Origin: Kappaphycus alvarezii | Taxonomy: Eukaryota; Rhodophyta; Florideophyceae; Gigartinales; Solieriaceae | Reading direction: 5' to 3' | Assembly: GCA_002205965.3 (NCBI GenBank) | Contig: NADL03000692.1 | Span: 806,001-870,000 of the forward strand | Length of the DNA stretch: 64,000 nt | In this document: positions 46,433 through 57,289 of the stretch, piece after piece | How positions within the stretch are numbered: position 1 is the stretch's first letter | Layout: the number at the start of each line of letters is the position of its first letter | Made by a program: the position numbers and the translations under genes | Notes under the pieces: model-generated | Database searches by the model: none | What the model was told of the DNA's origin: nothing | The model's input: the letters and a program-made list of their open reading frames with translations, nothing else

Positions 46433-47330
46433 AGATGTACACTGGCACGCTGCACTTGAAGACGTTTGGTCACCAGTGCTACTGCGAACGGCATTGGAAC
46501 TCGAAATCACCCCATTTGGCACCAGAGGCCGCCTGACCAAACCCCCACCGAAGCATGTTTCCATCGTATGCCAGAAGTCCTTCTCGTAATGTCCAGTCTT
46601 GGCTCGGCATCACAGTCTGGCCCGGCATCAGCGAACTCTCCCCACACCACTGCATGTGCTGCCGTTGTCGTTGTATAGCACTTGAGACGCCAAGTTTGTT
46701 TTCTACTTCCGCAGTGCCTCGAGCGACGAAACTTCGTGAATCGAGAGAAATATCTTAGAGTGACCCACCTTACAGTGGCACAACGCGCAGCACCCATTGA
46801 GGCCTGGTCTGCTTTGAGGCCCGGCTACCCCAGCTACTGTAAGCCTGCCTTCGGCGTTCTCCATTAGCACCCTCTCGACCCACCCTGGTGCTCCCGTACC
46901 ATCAGCTTCAGCAAGGCTTGGACGACGAGCGGTTGATGCGAAGTTATCGCGGACGCGAGCCTGGCGACTTGAACTAATGCCAGATGTACTGCCGTGCTGC
47001 CTCTACCGGTCCTGCGGGGCGGATAAGGGTGAGTGCAAGCGAGTACTTCTGGCAGGCACGGTGTCGCGGCGTACAGTCCCTGCGTAGCCTGAAACTGGCC
47101 GCGCACCTTTCTGCAAGAGACTGGCCTGGCTTTAAAATGTAAAAACGGCTTGCCACTAGTAGCCTCCTTGGGACGTCTCGTAGGGATTATGTGTACCCGT
47201 CCCGTGCGTGCAGGGATGAGGCAGGCAGCTGAATTGACATCCTACCCAGCGGGTTATGCTGGGGGTCGGGTGTCCTACAACTAGGGATCCACGCAATTAT
47301 GTGAGGGTCCCTGGCCCGTCATAACTCGAT
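46433..47330. other. No gene recognised
   Basis: GC-rich sequence between the antisense ORFs and the end of pol. Many overlapping frames, no motif. Confidence 0.4.
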
Positions 47331-47339
47331 CATGACGTG

Positions 47340-50300
47340 GTTAGCGATGAAATTGCGTCCCTACTACAGGGTCTGGTCTGTAGGGGCCAGGAGTCCGACT
47401 CCCTCCAAGTCTTCGCAGTTGCCATAGTGTCTTCCCTATAGGAGGTCTTGAGTGTCGGGCTGACCCGAACCCTTCTTCTTGCTTTCGTTGTACAACCGAA
47501 CCAGTACCCTCTGGTAGCTCGCTCTCTGGTGTCCATCTTGGGAATCGTCTGCTGGAAAGTTGCACTTTTAAGTGCCGTTCCACATTTCCCGTCCTTACGT
47601 TGGTCCTCATATCTGTATCGGATATTTCTTGAAGATCCTCAAGGAATCGGAAAACACGCCATCTTTCGGGTCTCCAGTCTCCACCATACCCTTTCCAATC
47701 CTTCGGAGCCTGTTGTCATGCGATCGGGCTATCTTTCCGCCTATTTCTGATTCAATTAGATACCCGACCCTGTCTAGCTTTTGCTTCACCTTATACGGTC
47801 CTATCTAAATCTTGACGACTTTTTTTCATCTGACTTGCTTAATTCGAATGACCACAACAGGACACAGTCCCCTTCCGCGAACTCGATAGTATTAGCTCTC
47901 TTGTCGTACCCCTTCTTGGCTTTTAATCTTGCTCTTCTACCTCGCGCATATAGTTGCCTGTGGAGTAATTCATTCGTCGAAAAAAACTTTCCGGTTCGCT
48001 GTAAAAACAAGCTGCGTCCACTTCGCCCCATGCTTGAAAGGCTTCTGTTCCAAACATAGCCTTGTACGCGGTCATACTCGTGGCCGTACACAAACCAGTG
48101 TTATATGTGAAGCAAGCCATGGTGACGTGATCATCGCAGTCCTCCGTCCCGGTGGCCATAAAACAAGCCAGGTCCCTGACTAGAGTACAGTTCCATCTTT
48201 CTACGGTTCCATTCTCCTGCGGATGAAAAGAATAAGACTGCATTCTGCCGATACCCAGTACTCCAGTGAGATGTCTAACCACCGATCCGATAAGATTTGG
48301 TCCTTCGTCCGACAAAAGAGTTTCTATAGGGCCAATTATCGAGATACATTCATCTATGAGACCCTGTGCTATCGTCTCGGCCCGTTCATCTGGGATAGCC
48401 TTTGCCCGAACGAACCTCTTGAAGACATTGACTATAGCCAACACTTTTATGTTCCCACTCGATGTTCTTGGTGTAATGGTCTGGATGTCGAAAGCAACCT
48501 GTGGGAATCTCCGCTAGGGTGAACTAATTCCAAGAGGGCCTGCCTTGACGGCTGGCGCTCCCTGGCCACGTTTCACTGCCGGAAGTTCTTCACAAACGAG
48601 AGCACATCTTTGGTCATACCATTCTAGTGGTAACAAGGAAGTAAATTCCTTATCGTTCTGCGCAGGCCATAGTGACTATGGACTTTTGACCCATGGACCC
48701 ATTTCAGAACATCCTCTACCAATGACTTGGGTAGAACTACAGGAGGCTCGTCTCGGGCTGAGTATCGCAGGACACAGCCTTCATCCAAGACGAGCTTATC
48801 GCTGTTTTGTGCGTATGCATTAAGATTTCCGAACTCCGCGATCTGCTCCTCTCGTATTTTCTGGTCGCTCTGTGGATAAATATCTTGGTCCCCCCTTGAA
48901 GTTACCACCGGAGACCCTTCTACTAGTCGCGAGATTGCCTCTATTTCGGCTTCTTCCGTAGCCCGCTTCAAGCTCTTGGAGTCCATCTCCCATAGCATCG
49001 TTGGCACAAAGTCTTGGGAACTACATCGCGGCTAAGTGTATCTGGTACCACTAGCTCCGGGCCGTTGCGATGCTCGATCTTGAAGTCGAAATCCTGAATT
49101 TCGATCACCCATCTAGCCAACTTCTCACGAGGTTCCTTCAGGTTTAATAACCACTTTAGAGCAAGGTGGTCTGTTACAATTTTGAAGGACTCCCCATGAA
49201 GATAGTGGCACCACTTCTGCAAAGCATACACGATGGCCAGACATTCTTTTTCCGTTGGTTCATATTTCCTCTCTGAATTCCTCACAACTCTGCTGGAAAC
49301 GAAATGGGACGCCACTTACCCCTCTTATCTGACTAAGGAAGCACTACGCCTAGTTTTATGCGCTGGCATCGGTCATTATCCTTTTTTAGCCCCGCGAATC
49401 GGTGCTACCAGGACTTTGGGGTCGCTCAGGGCTTCTTTCAACTCCCTTTATGCCTTCTGCTGTGACGGTCCCCATCTGCGTGTCCAGTCTGGGATAGATA
49501 GCCGCTCCTCATGTCTTCTTTTCTTGGTGAACCCGGTCCGCTGTAATACTTCGTAGAGCGGAGCGGCTTTTTCCGCAAAATGGTCGACAAAGGCGGCGAA
49601 AAAGTTCACCAAACCAAGGAATCTCATCAATTCGTCGCCTGATGCCTGCTCGACTAGCTTACGTATAGCCTCTATGTGCTTGTCCAAGGGCCTCAGACCG
49701 TCCTTATCTACGACACCGCCGAGGACTTCGGTTCGCCGGACACCAAAAGAGCATTTGGACAACTTAAGTCTCACTCCCGCCTTAAGCATGGTATCCAAGA
49801 TAGCCCCTAAGGAACTGAGATGTTCCATCTCAGTAGCAGACCCAATACTTGTATCATCTAGGAAAACCAGAACGTCTTTGCTTTTCCGATCTCCCAAAAT
49901 GTTGTTCAAAACCCTCTGAAACGCGCCTGGGGAGTTTTTCAGCCCCATAGAGAGCCGTGTGTATTGATAAAAACCCAGCACTGTACGAACTGCTGTATAC
50001 GTTTTGGATTCTTGATGTAATGGGACCTGGTAAAACCCATCTTTAAGGTCAAACACCGAAAATATCTTCTTACCTCCCTACCAGTCCAATATTTCTCTCA
50101 TGTTCTCCAAAGGGTAGGAGTCTGTGACCGTAAGGTCGTTCAGGCGACGGAAATCCGATGTAACACGCTTACCTGGGTCCTTCATTTTCACAAATACATG
50201 ATTTGTAGCCCAAAGTGATACGGAAGGCTCGAAAACACCAAGATCTATAGGCCTCTGCATATAGTTGCGCTCGATTTCTTCCTCCTTCGGAGAGCGTCTA

Positions 50301-50600
50301 CGCATGGGAGCACAGACAGGCTCAAGATTGGGCTTTAGTGATATCTTGTGCTGTATACCGACAATTCTCCCAAGACCTTTGAAAATTTCCCGCCGTTCCC
50401 ACAATAAATCTCGGAGCCTATATTGCATTTCCTTGCTTGCGAAATATTCCGTAAGGTCCATGGATTTGATCTCACCGTCCACTTTATGATCTTCCCATCA
50501 TGTATTACTTCCGTTGTGCCAAATTCGGAGTCTCTTCTAGCCGTGGGGACCCTAGATACGCTCTCCTTCATACAAGATGGACGCTGTATCTGCTTCCAAG
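47340..50600 (-). pseudogene. Gypsy pol: RT, RNase H and integrase, broken
   Basis: Minus strand, several frames. RT: VTSDFRRLNDLTVTDSYPLE (about 50140), then a TAG after ILDW (50080-50078), FDLKDGFYQVPLHQESKTYT, LSMGLKNSPGAFQRVLN, and VFLDDTSIG as the active box (FLDD, both Asp kept). RNase H: MTDASA, RKYEPTEKECLAIVYALQKW, TDHLALKWLL. Integrase: HGSKVHSHYGLRRTIRNL is the HH half of the zinc finger, but both following Cys positions are lost (VKNFRQ then a stop). The catalytic core keeps all three acids: VAFDIQ, LLSDEGPNLIG, NGTVERWN. A C-terminal YKVKQKLDRVGYLIE-type segment is typical after gypsy integrases. It supplies cDNA synthesis and insertion in active relatives; here it is dead. Confidence 0.85.
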
Positions 50601-51057
50601 TCCAACAGGAGCTTGCGCCCTAACAACAACTTATCCGGAAGCGTGTTCATTACACGGACCTCCTCCTCAAAATTCAATCCCCATATCTGGAACGAAATGG
50701 ACCCTTCCCCAGTTACTTTTTATTCCCTGTCCATCGGCCACGCAGGCTTCTCTCTTGGTGGGGAACAACAAGCCGCCATTTTCCTGGAACCATCTCGAAT
50801 CTATCCAATGGAAGATGCGGCTGTATCTAGCGGCGATCTTACATTTTCTCCGTAGATTTTAACTGTAACTGCAACTTCTCCATCTTCTTCCATCCCCTGC
50901 TGCCAACTCGGCTCCCTGCAATCGCAACCCTTTTCACGCTTGTTACCTCTTACATTAATTTGAGGGTTTACTTTCTGGCCGGGGGGTTCAAGACTCCGAA
51001 ATCTTCCCCCGCTTGTGTATTATGTGTATGGCGTCGCTCAAGGTCCCTCTTTCTCTT

Positions 51058-51110
51058 GAGGCAGTCCCGGATCATATGCCCCTTTCGGTTGCGGTAGAAG
51101 CAACTTATCT
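51058..51110 (-). other. Degenerate gag zinc knuckle
   Basis: Minus strand CFYRNRKGHMIRDC: the C-x2-C-x4-H-x4-C nucleocapsid motif with the second Cys replaced by Arg. Confidence 0.6.
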
Positions 51111-51184
51111 GCGGATAGTTGTATCCAGCCACGGCGGGTACAACTTCCCCGTTGGAACTGCCTAATTCTTTCCCTACTCGTAGT

Positions 51185-52074
51185 CTATTGGGCCGATGAA
51201 AGTCGGGAAACTATGCGACCACAGTATCCAAATCTCCGAAAATCAGCATAGAATGGTCCTGAAGACGAGCCGGGAGACCCTTTTTTGAAGCAATTGACCA
51301 TTATTTTGAAAGAGATTGGGATCAGCATAGTCCTAGATGCGGACCTGAGGCGTTCTCCAAATGCTGAAACTGACTCCATTCGTTCATTCCATCTCATGTT
51401 GAAGAACTTGTACTGTAATGCGCTAAGCTGAGCCTTATTGTATAGCCGAGACTCCAGGTAATCCCACAGCTCATCCGCAGTAGCATCCCAGTGAACGCCT
51501 GCCACGTTGTCTAAGACCCTGGTTGCATCCCTTTCAAAGGCACAGGAGAGAAGGCGTCTTTCATCCTTCTCGTGAATTGGAAAAAACTTTAAGAAGACGA
51601 TACCACGTGCGATTTGCGTCAAAGAATGATCCGTCTCCGTCCTTTCGGCAACAAGAGTTCTCCAAAGAACTTCTGTATATTTGTGGGCCACGTGTACTGG
51701 GTACACGCGGCGCCTCCTCATCAGAGCCTCTATTCCCGTCTTCTCTTTGCACAGTCTCCACGGCGCGTGCCTCCCTTGCATTTTTTTTCCAGAGAATAGC
51801 CTTCCGGGGGCTCCTTCATCCTTCGAAACTTCTCAGTAAGCTGAACGACTTCCCTCATGGTGGTCGAAATACCACTTACTGCACCGCGGATTTCTTCCAT
51901 CATTGCGACAGAGTACTGACCGGCCTTTGATGTATCTCCCATTTCATTTTCAACGTAAGGAGATTGAGAAACTTCTGCGTGGGCCTCTGGCTGAAGCTTC
52001 TGGAGCACATCACTTTCTTGGGCGTCTTTTGGTATGTCTTCGCTCGGATTCGCCCTTGTTCCTGGACGAACCAT
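51185..52074 (-). pseudogene. Gypsy gag, frameshifted once
   Basis: ATG 52074 opens 114 codons (DTSKAGQYSVAMMEEIRGAV; helical) and the protein continues after a frameshift near 51780 in the frame ending at 51185. The second part has the gag/capsid pattern: VLDNVAGVHWDATADELWDY, LSALQYKFFNMRWNERMESV, SAFGERLRSASRTM. Gag forms the virus-like particle and binds the RNA. The 360-bp leader between the 5' LTR and gag is as expected. Confidence 0.7.
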
Positions 52075-52436
52075 GTTTCTTATTCACAGGCGAAACTTGG
52101 CCTCAGATTTCGCAACGATATGCCTTTGTACTAACTTTCTTGAGGACCTCTCCTCTTTTTGTTCGGCGAAATGTCGCCCTTGAGTAATCAAATGGTTGAC
52201 GGAATCCCCTCCCAATATACGTTGATTAAACACTCTTGTTTAACGTGCCTACGAGAAGCCGGAATCCTGGGAGTCTGCGAAGTGCCCGACAGACTCTCCC
52301 AAACACAAATTTCTTCTAAAACGGCGTTACCTTGCATTAACGACTGAGCCTCGTCACAAGATTCCACGACACTCGTACCTTGATTGCACCCTCGCCTTGA
52401 CTAGCTTGGGTAGTCATGCTGTTAAAATCGATTTTA

Positions 52437-52661
52437 TGTTACAACTTGACAATGAAGCTGTAAAGCACGGACCAGGACTGATAGTAGCACAATCACTGAT
52501 GCCTATCTGATCTTGGGGATCAGGTCAGGGGCACTTTATATAGACCTTTGCGGGGCTCTAAATGCAAACTAGGTACTTTGCTGACAGAATATTACTGTAC
52601 GTGCTAATGCACCTTGCTGAAAATACACGTCTACGTGCCACGTACTAATTGAATCCTAACA
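52437..52661 (-). repeat. 5' LTR of the gypsy element
   Basis: 225 bp, TG...CA. In minus orientation it contains GGTCTATATAAAGTG, a strong TATA box, in its middle, which supports minus-strand transcription into gag. A perfect palindrome TAAAATCGATTTTA abuts its inner edge (52423-52436). Confidence 0.8.
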
Positions 52662-52843
52662 GCACTGCAGGTTAAAACTTTACTGCTTTAATACCGGTGG
52701 TCCAGTGCAGGAACTAACTATATTGCTAGTGTCTATCCGTCATAGCACTGCCCTAATATGAGGACAGTTTCCGTTACATTTTGGAAAGGTAAATGTTTTG
52801 GAAGCCCGAAATTTTTACCGCAAAAAAAGTTTTTTATGTTAAC

Positions 52844-52897
52844 TTACAGTACAGTAATTTTTACTGTACATTACAGTACAGTAATTTTTACTGTACA
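52844..52897. repeat. 27-bp tandem duplication of TACTG-type sequence
   Basis: Two perfect units beginning TTACAGTACAGTAATTTTTA. Each unit is itself nearly palindromic. Confidence 0.9.
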
Positions 52898-53265
52898 TGC
52901 GCCCTCGTTTCTGAAATCCCCCACCATAATACGAACTATATTTCCTTCCAAAATGAAGTCGTTTTCATAACTTCTTGCGAAGAGCGGAAGCTGGTGAGGG
53001 AAAACCGCTCTAGCCTTCACCGAGGTCAACAAATCTTGAAAAGTTTGTTTTGATCGGCTATCAACACTCATGAACTAATGCGGAGGGATAAGAAATGCGC
53101 TGAGATAAAAAAATTTTGTATTGAAAAAAGTGCTAAAAGTAGTCCTCATATAATGACAACGGTCCAATAGACCCTACCTAAGTGCTAACCGGGTGGTCCA
53201 AGTCGGCCATGTGCACAGTGTACGGGACACGATAGCGTTCGCCAGAGACGACCAGATCGTGTAAA

Positions 53266-53650
53266 GGGGAAATTGTGGGTGATTTAATATTTGAATGATA
53301 TGGTCGCTTGTGGCCCGAGATATTCTACAGGGTGCGTAGTAATACCTCTGAAATTACCCTAAGAAGCCGGCTCACGGTCCTCCAACAGACAGTCTGCGTT
53401 GGACATTGCGGCCGCGGCAGCGTGCCTCTCACTAAGTACCGTACGGACCTTACCGTAGGTCTCCATCGCTCTAACGGCCACGTTCCGCGCGACGTCAGTT
53501 AGCACCCTATAGGCGTCCGGGTGCCACCCTCCGAGAGTAGATATAGGGACAGGCACGAGCTTACTTCTACCGGAGGTTGCAATAAAAGAATCATATCTTT
53601 TATGCTTCACGGAGGCGGCCGCATTGAGCGAGGAACTAATGCGTCGGTAA
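53266..53650 (-). mobile_element. LINE family B 3' end with its terminal motif
   Basis: Minus strand: HKRYDSFIATSGRSKLVPVP, ISTLGGWHPDAYRVLTDVA, RNVAVRAMETYGKVRTVL, AAAAAMSNADCLL, then a stop at 53361-53359. About 50-90 bp further on comes the terminal motif CGACCATATCATTC...CCCACAATTTCCCC (53310-53266). This shows that the short tails elsewhere are the 3' end of this element. Confidence 0.75.
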
Positions 53651-54470
53651 ATTCTAAGTCTAACGACTCCAACAGATGTATGCTGTGTGCAATTTTTCCG
53701 CGACGCGCGGGAGGAGGTCATTTATGAAGCAGATAGTAGCGGCGGAAGGAGAACCCAGGGAATAGAAAGCCAGCGGTTGGAGATTGAAATTGGGGGCTTG
53801 TTTCAGTTTATCGGACGGCAGGGGAAGTCAACGCGACAGTTTATGTTCCAGGTCAGTGACCTTGTTGCGGTGTGCAATTGATGCAGCACCTCCCACTTCA
53901 CGGGTGGCTCTTGATCGTACGTCGGCCTTGAACGGTGATACGAGGGTGACGTCGCATGCGATGGGGAGCTTCGCAGTGCCATCGGGAGCTGGCGGTGGCT
54001 GGACGAGGATGTCAGCGGGTCTTAGCTAGGGGGAAAGTTGGGGTGTTTCAAGGATTGAAAATAGGTTAGCCTAGCTGGTGTCTGGTACCAGGAGGGGAAC
54101 CTCAACTTGGCAGTCCAGACCGGCTGCACGGGCGATACGGCCGGTTATGACGTTGCGTAGCGAGTCATGCTGGTGTTCGCGGCCGAAACCCAAAGGACAC
54201 AGGTCCACTGCGTGGTCTCCTAGCCTGTCCATGGGTCGTTTGCAATGCTCACAGGTCGGAAGGAGCGAGTCATCGTAGACTGACAGTCCAAGGTAGCGCG
54301 TACCATGGTCTTCCAGTGTACTGCCGACACTTCCGTGTCGGTGGTGGGATGGGCGAGGAGGAATGCGGCGCCGGGGCCTTTGCAGAATGCAAGGCCGCGT
54401 ATCCGGTTCCTCACTGCGGCGACGGTGTGATCGTCTGGATTTGGGCAACGAACCTAGGCGTCGTCGTTCC
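53650..54470 (-). mobile_element. LINE family C fragment: zinc finger and restriction-like endonuclease
   Basis: Minus strand, 54470 downward: LAHPTTDTEVSAVHWKTM, LLPTCEHCKRPMDRLGDHAV then DLCPLGFGREHQHDSLRN, a clear C-x2-C...H...C zinc finger followed by the H..LRN helix. Then VEVPLLVPDTS, an insertion (54028-54069), RPADILVQPPPAPDG and ACDVTLVSPF: the (P)AD...DVT pair of the PD-(D/E)XK nuclease. RNKVTDLEHKL supplies the Lys. LAFYSLGSPSAATICFIND and RLRIYRRISSSLNAA end the family C part, after which the sequence continues as family B. Sequence differs throughout from families A and B. Confidence 0.7.
54021..54076 (-). mobile_element. 42-bp LINE 3' tail in the family C nuclease
   Basis: Insert 54028-54069 begins AGGGGGAAAGTTGGGGTG on the plus strand. 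Flanks are CTTAGCT (54021-54027) and CCTAGCT (54070-54076), a 7-bp target duplication with one mismatch. It separates PDTS from LRPAD in the endonuclease reading frame. Confidence 0.6.
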
Positions 54471-54473
54471 AGT

Positions 54474-54528
54474 GGGGAAATTTTTGGGTAATTTTAATGC
54501 ATGGAAGATGTGGTCGGTTATATCCGCA
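54474..54528 (-). repeat. LINE 3' tail motif at a family C / family A junction
   Basis: Plus strand GGGGAAATTTTTGGGTAATT then GGAAGATGTGGTCGGTTATA. The left flank is family C (minus) and the right flank family A (plus), so it marks a rearrangement, not a clean insertion. Confidence 0.6.
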
Positions 54529-54845
54529 CGCCGCCACATTTCGCCAAGTACGGTTACCGCAGGCGCTGCCGCAACACTCACAGAGCGCGAGAAACATCGT
54601 CATTACGGCACTTACTGCAACCAAAACGATATCCTCCTCTCCCCGTCGGGATTGATATCTATGGCGCCTTGGGCAACGACGGCAAGGGTTTTTTCCGCCG
54701 CCTTGCTTCCTTCGCTGCTTCCCGTCGCGGTTCCTCCCCTCAACGGGAGCTCTGCGACTTCGTTACCAGTTTTGCGTTTAGTCTCCAAGTAATGCAGGCG
54801 CGACAGGTTTCTACCCGCCGCCCGCATCCGTAGTTGATTTATGAA
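54529..54845 (+). mobile_element. LINE family A endonuclease C-terminal part
   Basis: Plus strand in register with the copy at 9 kb: ARRHISPSTVTAGAAATL, TEREKHRHYGTYCNQNDILL, then WATTARVF...SLQVMQARQV across frames. Represents the sequence after the catalytic DVT. Confidence 0.65.
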
Positions 54846-55470
54846 TACCCTCCGCACGCTTCTGTGCAACATTGTAAAACCCATAAACATTTACCACGGT
54901 TATATCCACGCCGTTAATGCGTTACGCGGGATAAGTCGTCACTCGTTCCAGTGTGCCTCGGCCAGCGCCTCCTGCTGTACACCCTTAAGGTATGTTTGTA
55001 CGTGGGTGTGCTCTGCAGAGAGGGGAAGCGGGTGGAAGGAACCCAGGTCGACGGAGTAGGGACGGCCGGGTATGCGGAGGACAAATTCGCGCATGGCAAC
55101 GGCAGCTTGGCTTGGCTGAGAAAGAACGACTTGTCTTGGCGGCATCGGGTGCCAGTGAGGGCGGTGGAGCGTGGTCCGATGTGTGCCCCAGACTGTACTG
55201 TAGTACAGTGCAGGTGTATGCTTTCAAATTAATCCACGTGAAAACAATCCAACTTTTAAATCTGGTCCTACTGTAGTACAGGACAGTAAAGTACAGTACA
55301 GTACAGTACAGTACAGTAGGATGCGATGGCATCACCCAAACCCCTGCCAAACAGTTGCACGTCTCGTCTGGCAACTGCTGTACTGTACAGTACAGTACTG
55401 TACTGTACATTCCACCCCAACTTCTATGCCGATCTACCACTGTAAGCACATTCTACATTACAGCTACTCA
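54846..55470. other. Repeat-rich intergenic sequence, no gene
   Basis: Contains three GTACA/TACTG tracts (about 55198-55210, 55291-55318, 55376-55409). They create artificial open frames rich in VLYCT on the minus strand. Downstream flank of the B12D-like gene. Confidence 0.6.
55291..55318. repeat. (GTACA)n microsatellite
   Basis: Five to six tandem GTACA units. A second, palindromic tract follows at 55376-55409 (TGTACTGTACAGTACAGTAC...). Confidence 0.9.
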
Positions 55471-55472
55471 CA

Positions 55473-55964
55473 CTACCACCTCTCCTCCAGCCTCCTCTGC
55501 CCCCTTCTCCCCCGTTCCTCCACTTCCTTCACCTCAGGCCCACGCCCCACGCCCGCCGCCAACCCAACAGCCTCATCAATCGCTTGTTGCACCACCTCTT
55601 CCCCTTCATCCTCCACGGGCACCTCAAACTCCACGTCGCTCTCCTCCTGCATCTCCCTACTTACCACGAAAACTATCCCATCCAGTGCCTTGCCATCTTC
55701 GGCGAGAGTATCCCACATCCCGTTGTTCTTCTCAAACACCGTGGACGGTTTGTTTTTGAAACGCGCTACAAAAGGCGTGTAGCCTTGGCCTAGCCCAGGT
55801 CGCACGCCCTGCCGCCGTTCGGTCGAGTCCCAGTGTACTGTCGGGTTGTGCGCTGTGTGGATAAACGAGACCGAGCCCAGGGTGAGAGCCCCCGTCATGA
55901 CGGCGATGAGGGGGTAGATGTCGGGCTTGAGCCAGTGTTGACGGAAGCTGTTCCAGGATGACAT
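55473..55964 (-). CDS. B12D/MLRQ-type (NDUFA4-like) mitochondrial protein with acidic C-terminal extension
   Basis: Intact 163-aa ORF, ATG 55964, TAG stop, no intron. Residues 1-55 fit the B12D/MLRQ family of complex I or IV associated proteins: short N-terminus (SSWNSFRQHWLKPDIYPL), one membrane helix (AVMTGALTLGSVSFIHTAH), then NPTVHWDSTERR, the family's 'NPdV.W.r' signature. The usual family length is about 80-90 aa. Here residues 100-163 add an acidic, helical tail (EESDVEFEVPVEDEGEEV; EVKEVEERGRRGQRRLEERW). Expected in the mitochondrial inner membrane. The upstream leader is CA-rich (ACAACAACAACACCCACACC) directly before the start. It stands alone between transposon fragments. Confidence 0.7.
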   Translation of the reverse strand: MSSWNSFRQHWLKPDIYPLIAVMTGALTLGSVSFIHTAHNPTVHWDSTERRQGVRPGLGQGYTPFVARFKNKPSTVFEKNNGMWDTLAEDGKALDGIVFVVSREMQEESDVEFEVPVEDEGEEVVQQAIDEAVGLAAGVGRGPEVKEVEERGRRGQRRLEERW

Positions 55965-56859
55965 TTTTCTTTGGTGTGGGTGTTGTTGTTGTTGAGTGTC
56001 AAAGGTGCTAGGTCAGCCTAGTGGAGGGGTAAAGGGCGTTTTAAGGCGTTTGCGGGAGTGCAGCATGGCGGCACAATTTTGTCTTGGCATAGGGGTGCCA
56101 GATTTTGTTGGCTTGGGGAGAATGCCACTGAGATGACATTGGCCGGGAAAGCTGGGTTGTAGCTCTTGACTCTGTGCATTTTGGCGAGTTTGTAAGATTC
56201 ATGGTGGCGTTTTAAGGGGTTGCATTGAAGGGGAGACTCCCACAGGGCAAATGTCGATGTTGGGATTGGTAGTCGATGTATAGAAATGGGGTGTATGCCA
56301 GCTGTATGGGTTAGTCGGTGAGATATTGTTGGTTGTGTAGTGGGTAGGGGCTCATTGTTGCACTCTGTTTAGGCACACGCCGTTTTGTTTTTTAGGTGGC
56401 AGGATAGATTGGAAGCATCCGACCGTTGCCGCCCGGCTGCATGCTGCCAACAGTGGAGATTCTTGTGCAAGTCCATACATGCGCTTTGCTGGAAGAACCG
56501 TAGGTCAGCTTGCGCAAAGGATTTTGGGGCTGAGTTAGGTCAGCGTGCTGTAAAGCGGCTGCTACAGTTTTGGCGGCATTGGAATTCCGTAAGGAGTTGG
56601 ACCTGTCTCTTGTTTTCCATTTCTCTGGTTTCGTTTACGCTTGCATCGTGATGGCATTGATGACTCATTCTCGACTTCATCTGCAGCAGTACAAGTTCTG
56701 CATCACGGATGCAAGTAACATTAGTGTACATCTCCTGTGCAGTACTGTGCGTAGCTCTCCTGTGTTCCGCTGCACATAATCAACACTCAATAAATTTACG
56801 GCCTTTCGACTCATACTTTCATCTTAAAATCCTGCTGCCTCCACGTCCACTCTCTCGGT
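55965..56859. other. No gene recognised
   Basis: Upstream region of the B12D-like gene followed by unassigned sequence. No clear TATA. Confidence 0.4.
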
Positions 56860-57185
56860 GCTCTGTTCACGTCGCGCCCATCTTGGATCTAAACGGCCAA
56901 CCTGCTTTGACCTACAAGTATGAAGACGGCATGAATTGCCGACATCACGTCCTTCGCGACGTTCTCGCCCGCTTCTGTAGGGAAGTTCGCATCGCTGCAC
57001 TCATCGAGCATTCGCTCCCCGTCCAAGATTCAAATTCTTCTACTCATTGGGCTTCCCGTCCACTACGAATGGACATCTACATTTCGAGTGCCTATGGTCT
57101 TCAAACCAGTGATAATGCCGTTGACGTTACTGTTGCCCATCCTTCTGCTCGTCGCCACATCTCGGCAAGTACAGTTACGCTTGAT
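56860..57185 (+). mobile_element. LINE family A fragment: endonuclease core
   Basis: Plus strand, one frame: RHHVLRDVLARFCREVRIAA, RPLRMDIYISSAYGL, NAVDVTVAHPSARRH, ISASTVT. Same order as 9 kb. After STVT the similarity stops abruptly although the frame stays open to 57407. Confidence 0.75.
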
Positions 57186-57289
57186 GGCTGGCCTGAAGGT
57201 AGCTTTTTAGGGAGCGTAGTTCCTTCCCCATTACTGTGTCGGTATACCCTTTTTGAATCGATTGCGGTTGTCTGGAAAACCATGGATAG

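Larger units (their letters stand above)
43893..52661 (-). mobile_element. Ty3/gypsy LTR retrotransposon, full length but inactive
   Basis: Two 225-bp direct repeats (43893-44117 and 52437-52661, 11 differences, about 95% identical) begin TG and end CA. They enclose minus-strand gag and pol in the order gag, zinc knuckle, RT, RNase H, integrase, which is the Ty3/gypsy order. The total is 8.77 kb. The host flanks give only a poor 4-bp match (GTAC / GCAC) as target duplication. I could not find a tRNA-type primer site (TGG...) beside the 5' LTR nor a purine tract beside the 3' LTR. Pol ends near 47.34 kb, so 3.2 kb separates it from the 3' LTR; that space holds other ORFs. The LTR divergence and many stops show it is not recent. 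Confidence 0.75.

Noticed and set aside
54985..55449. 154-codon minus-strand ORF rich in VLYCT
   Set aside because: Created by the GTACA microsatellites; no protein-like features outside them.
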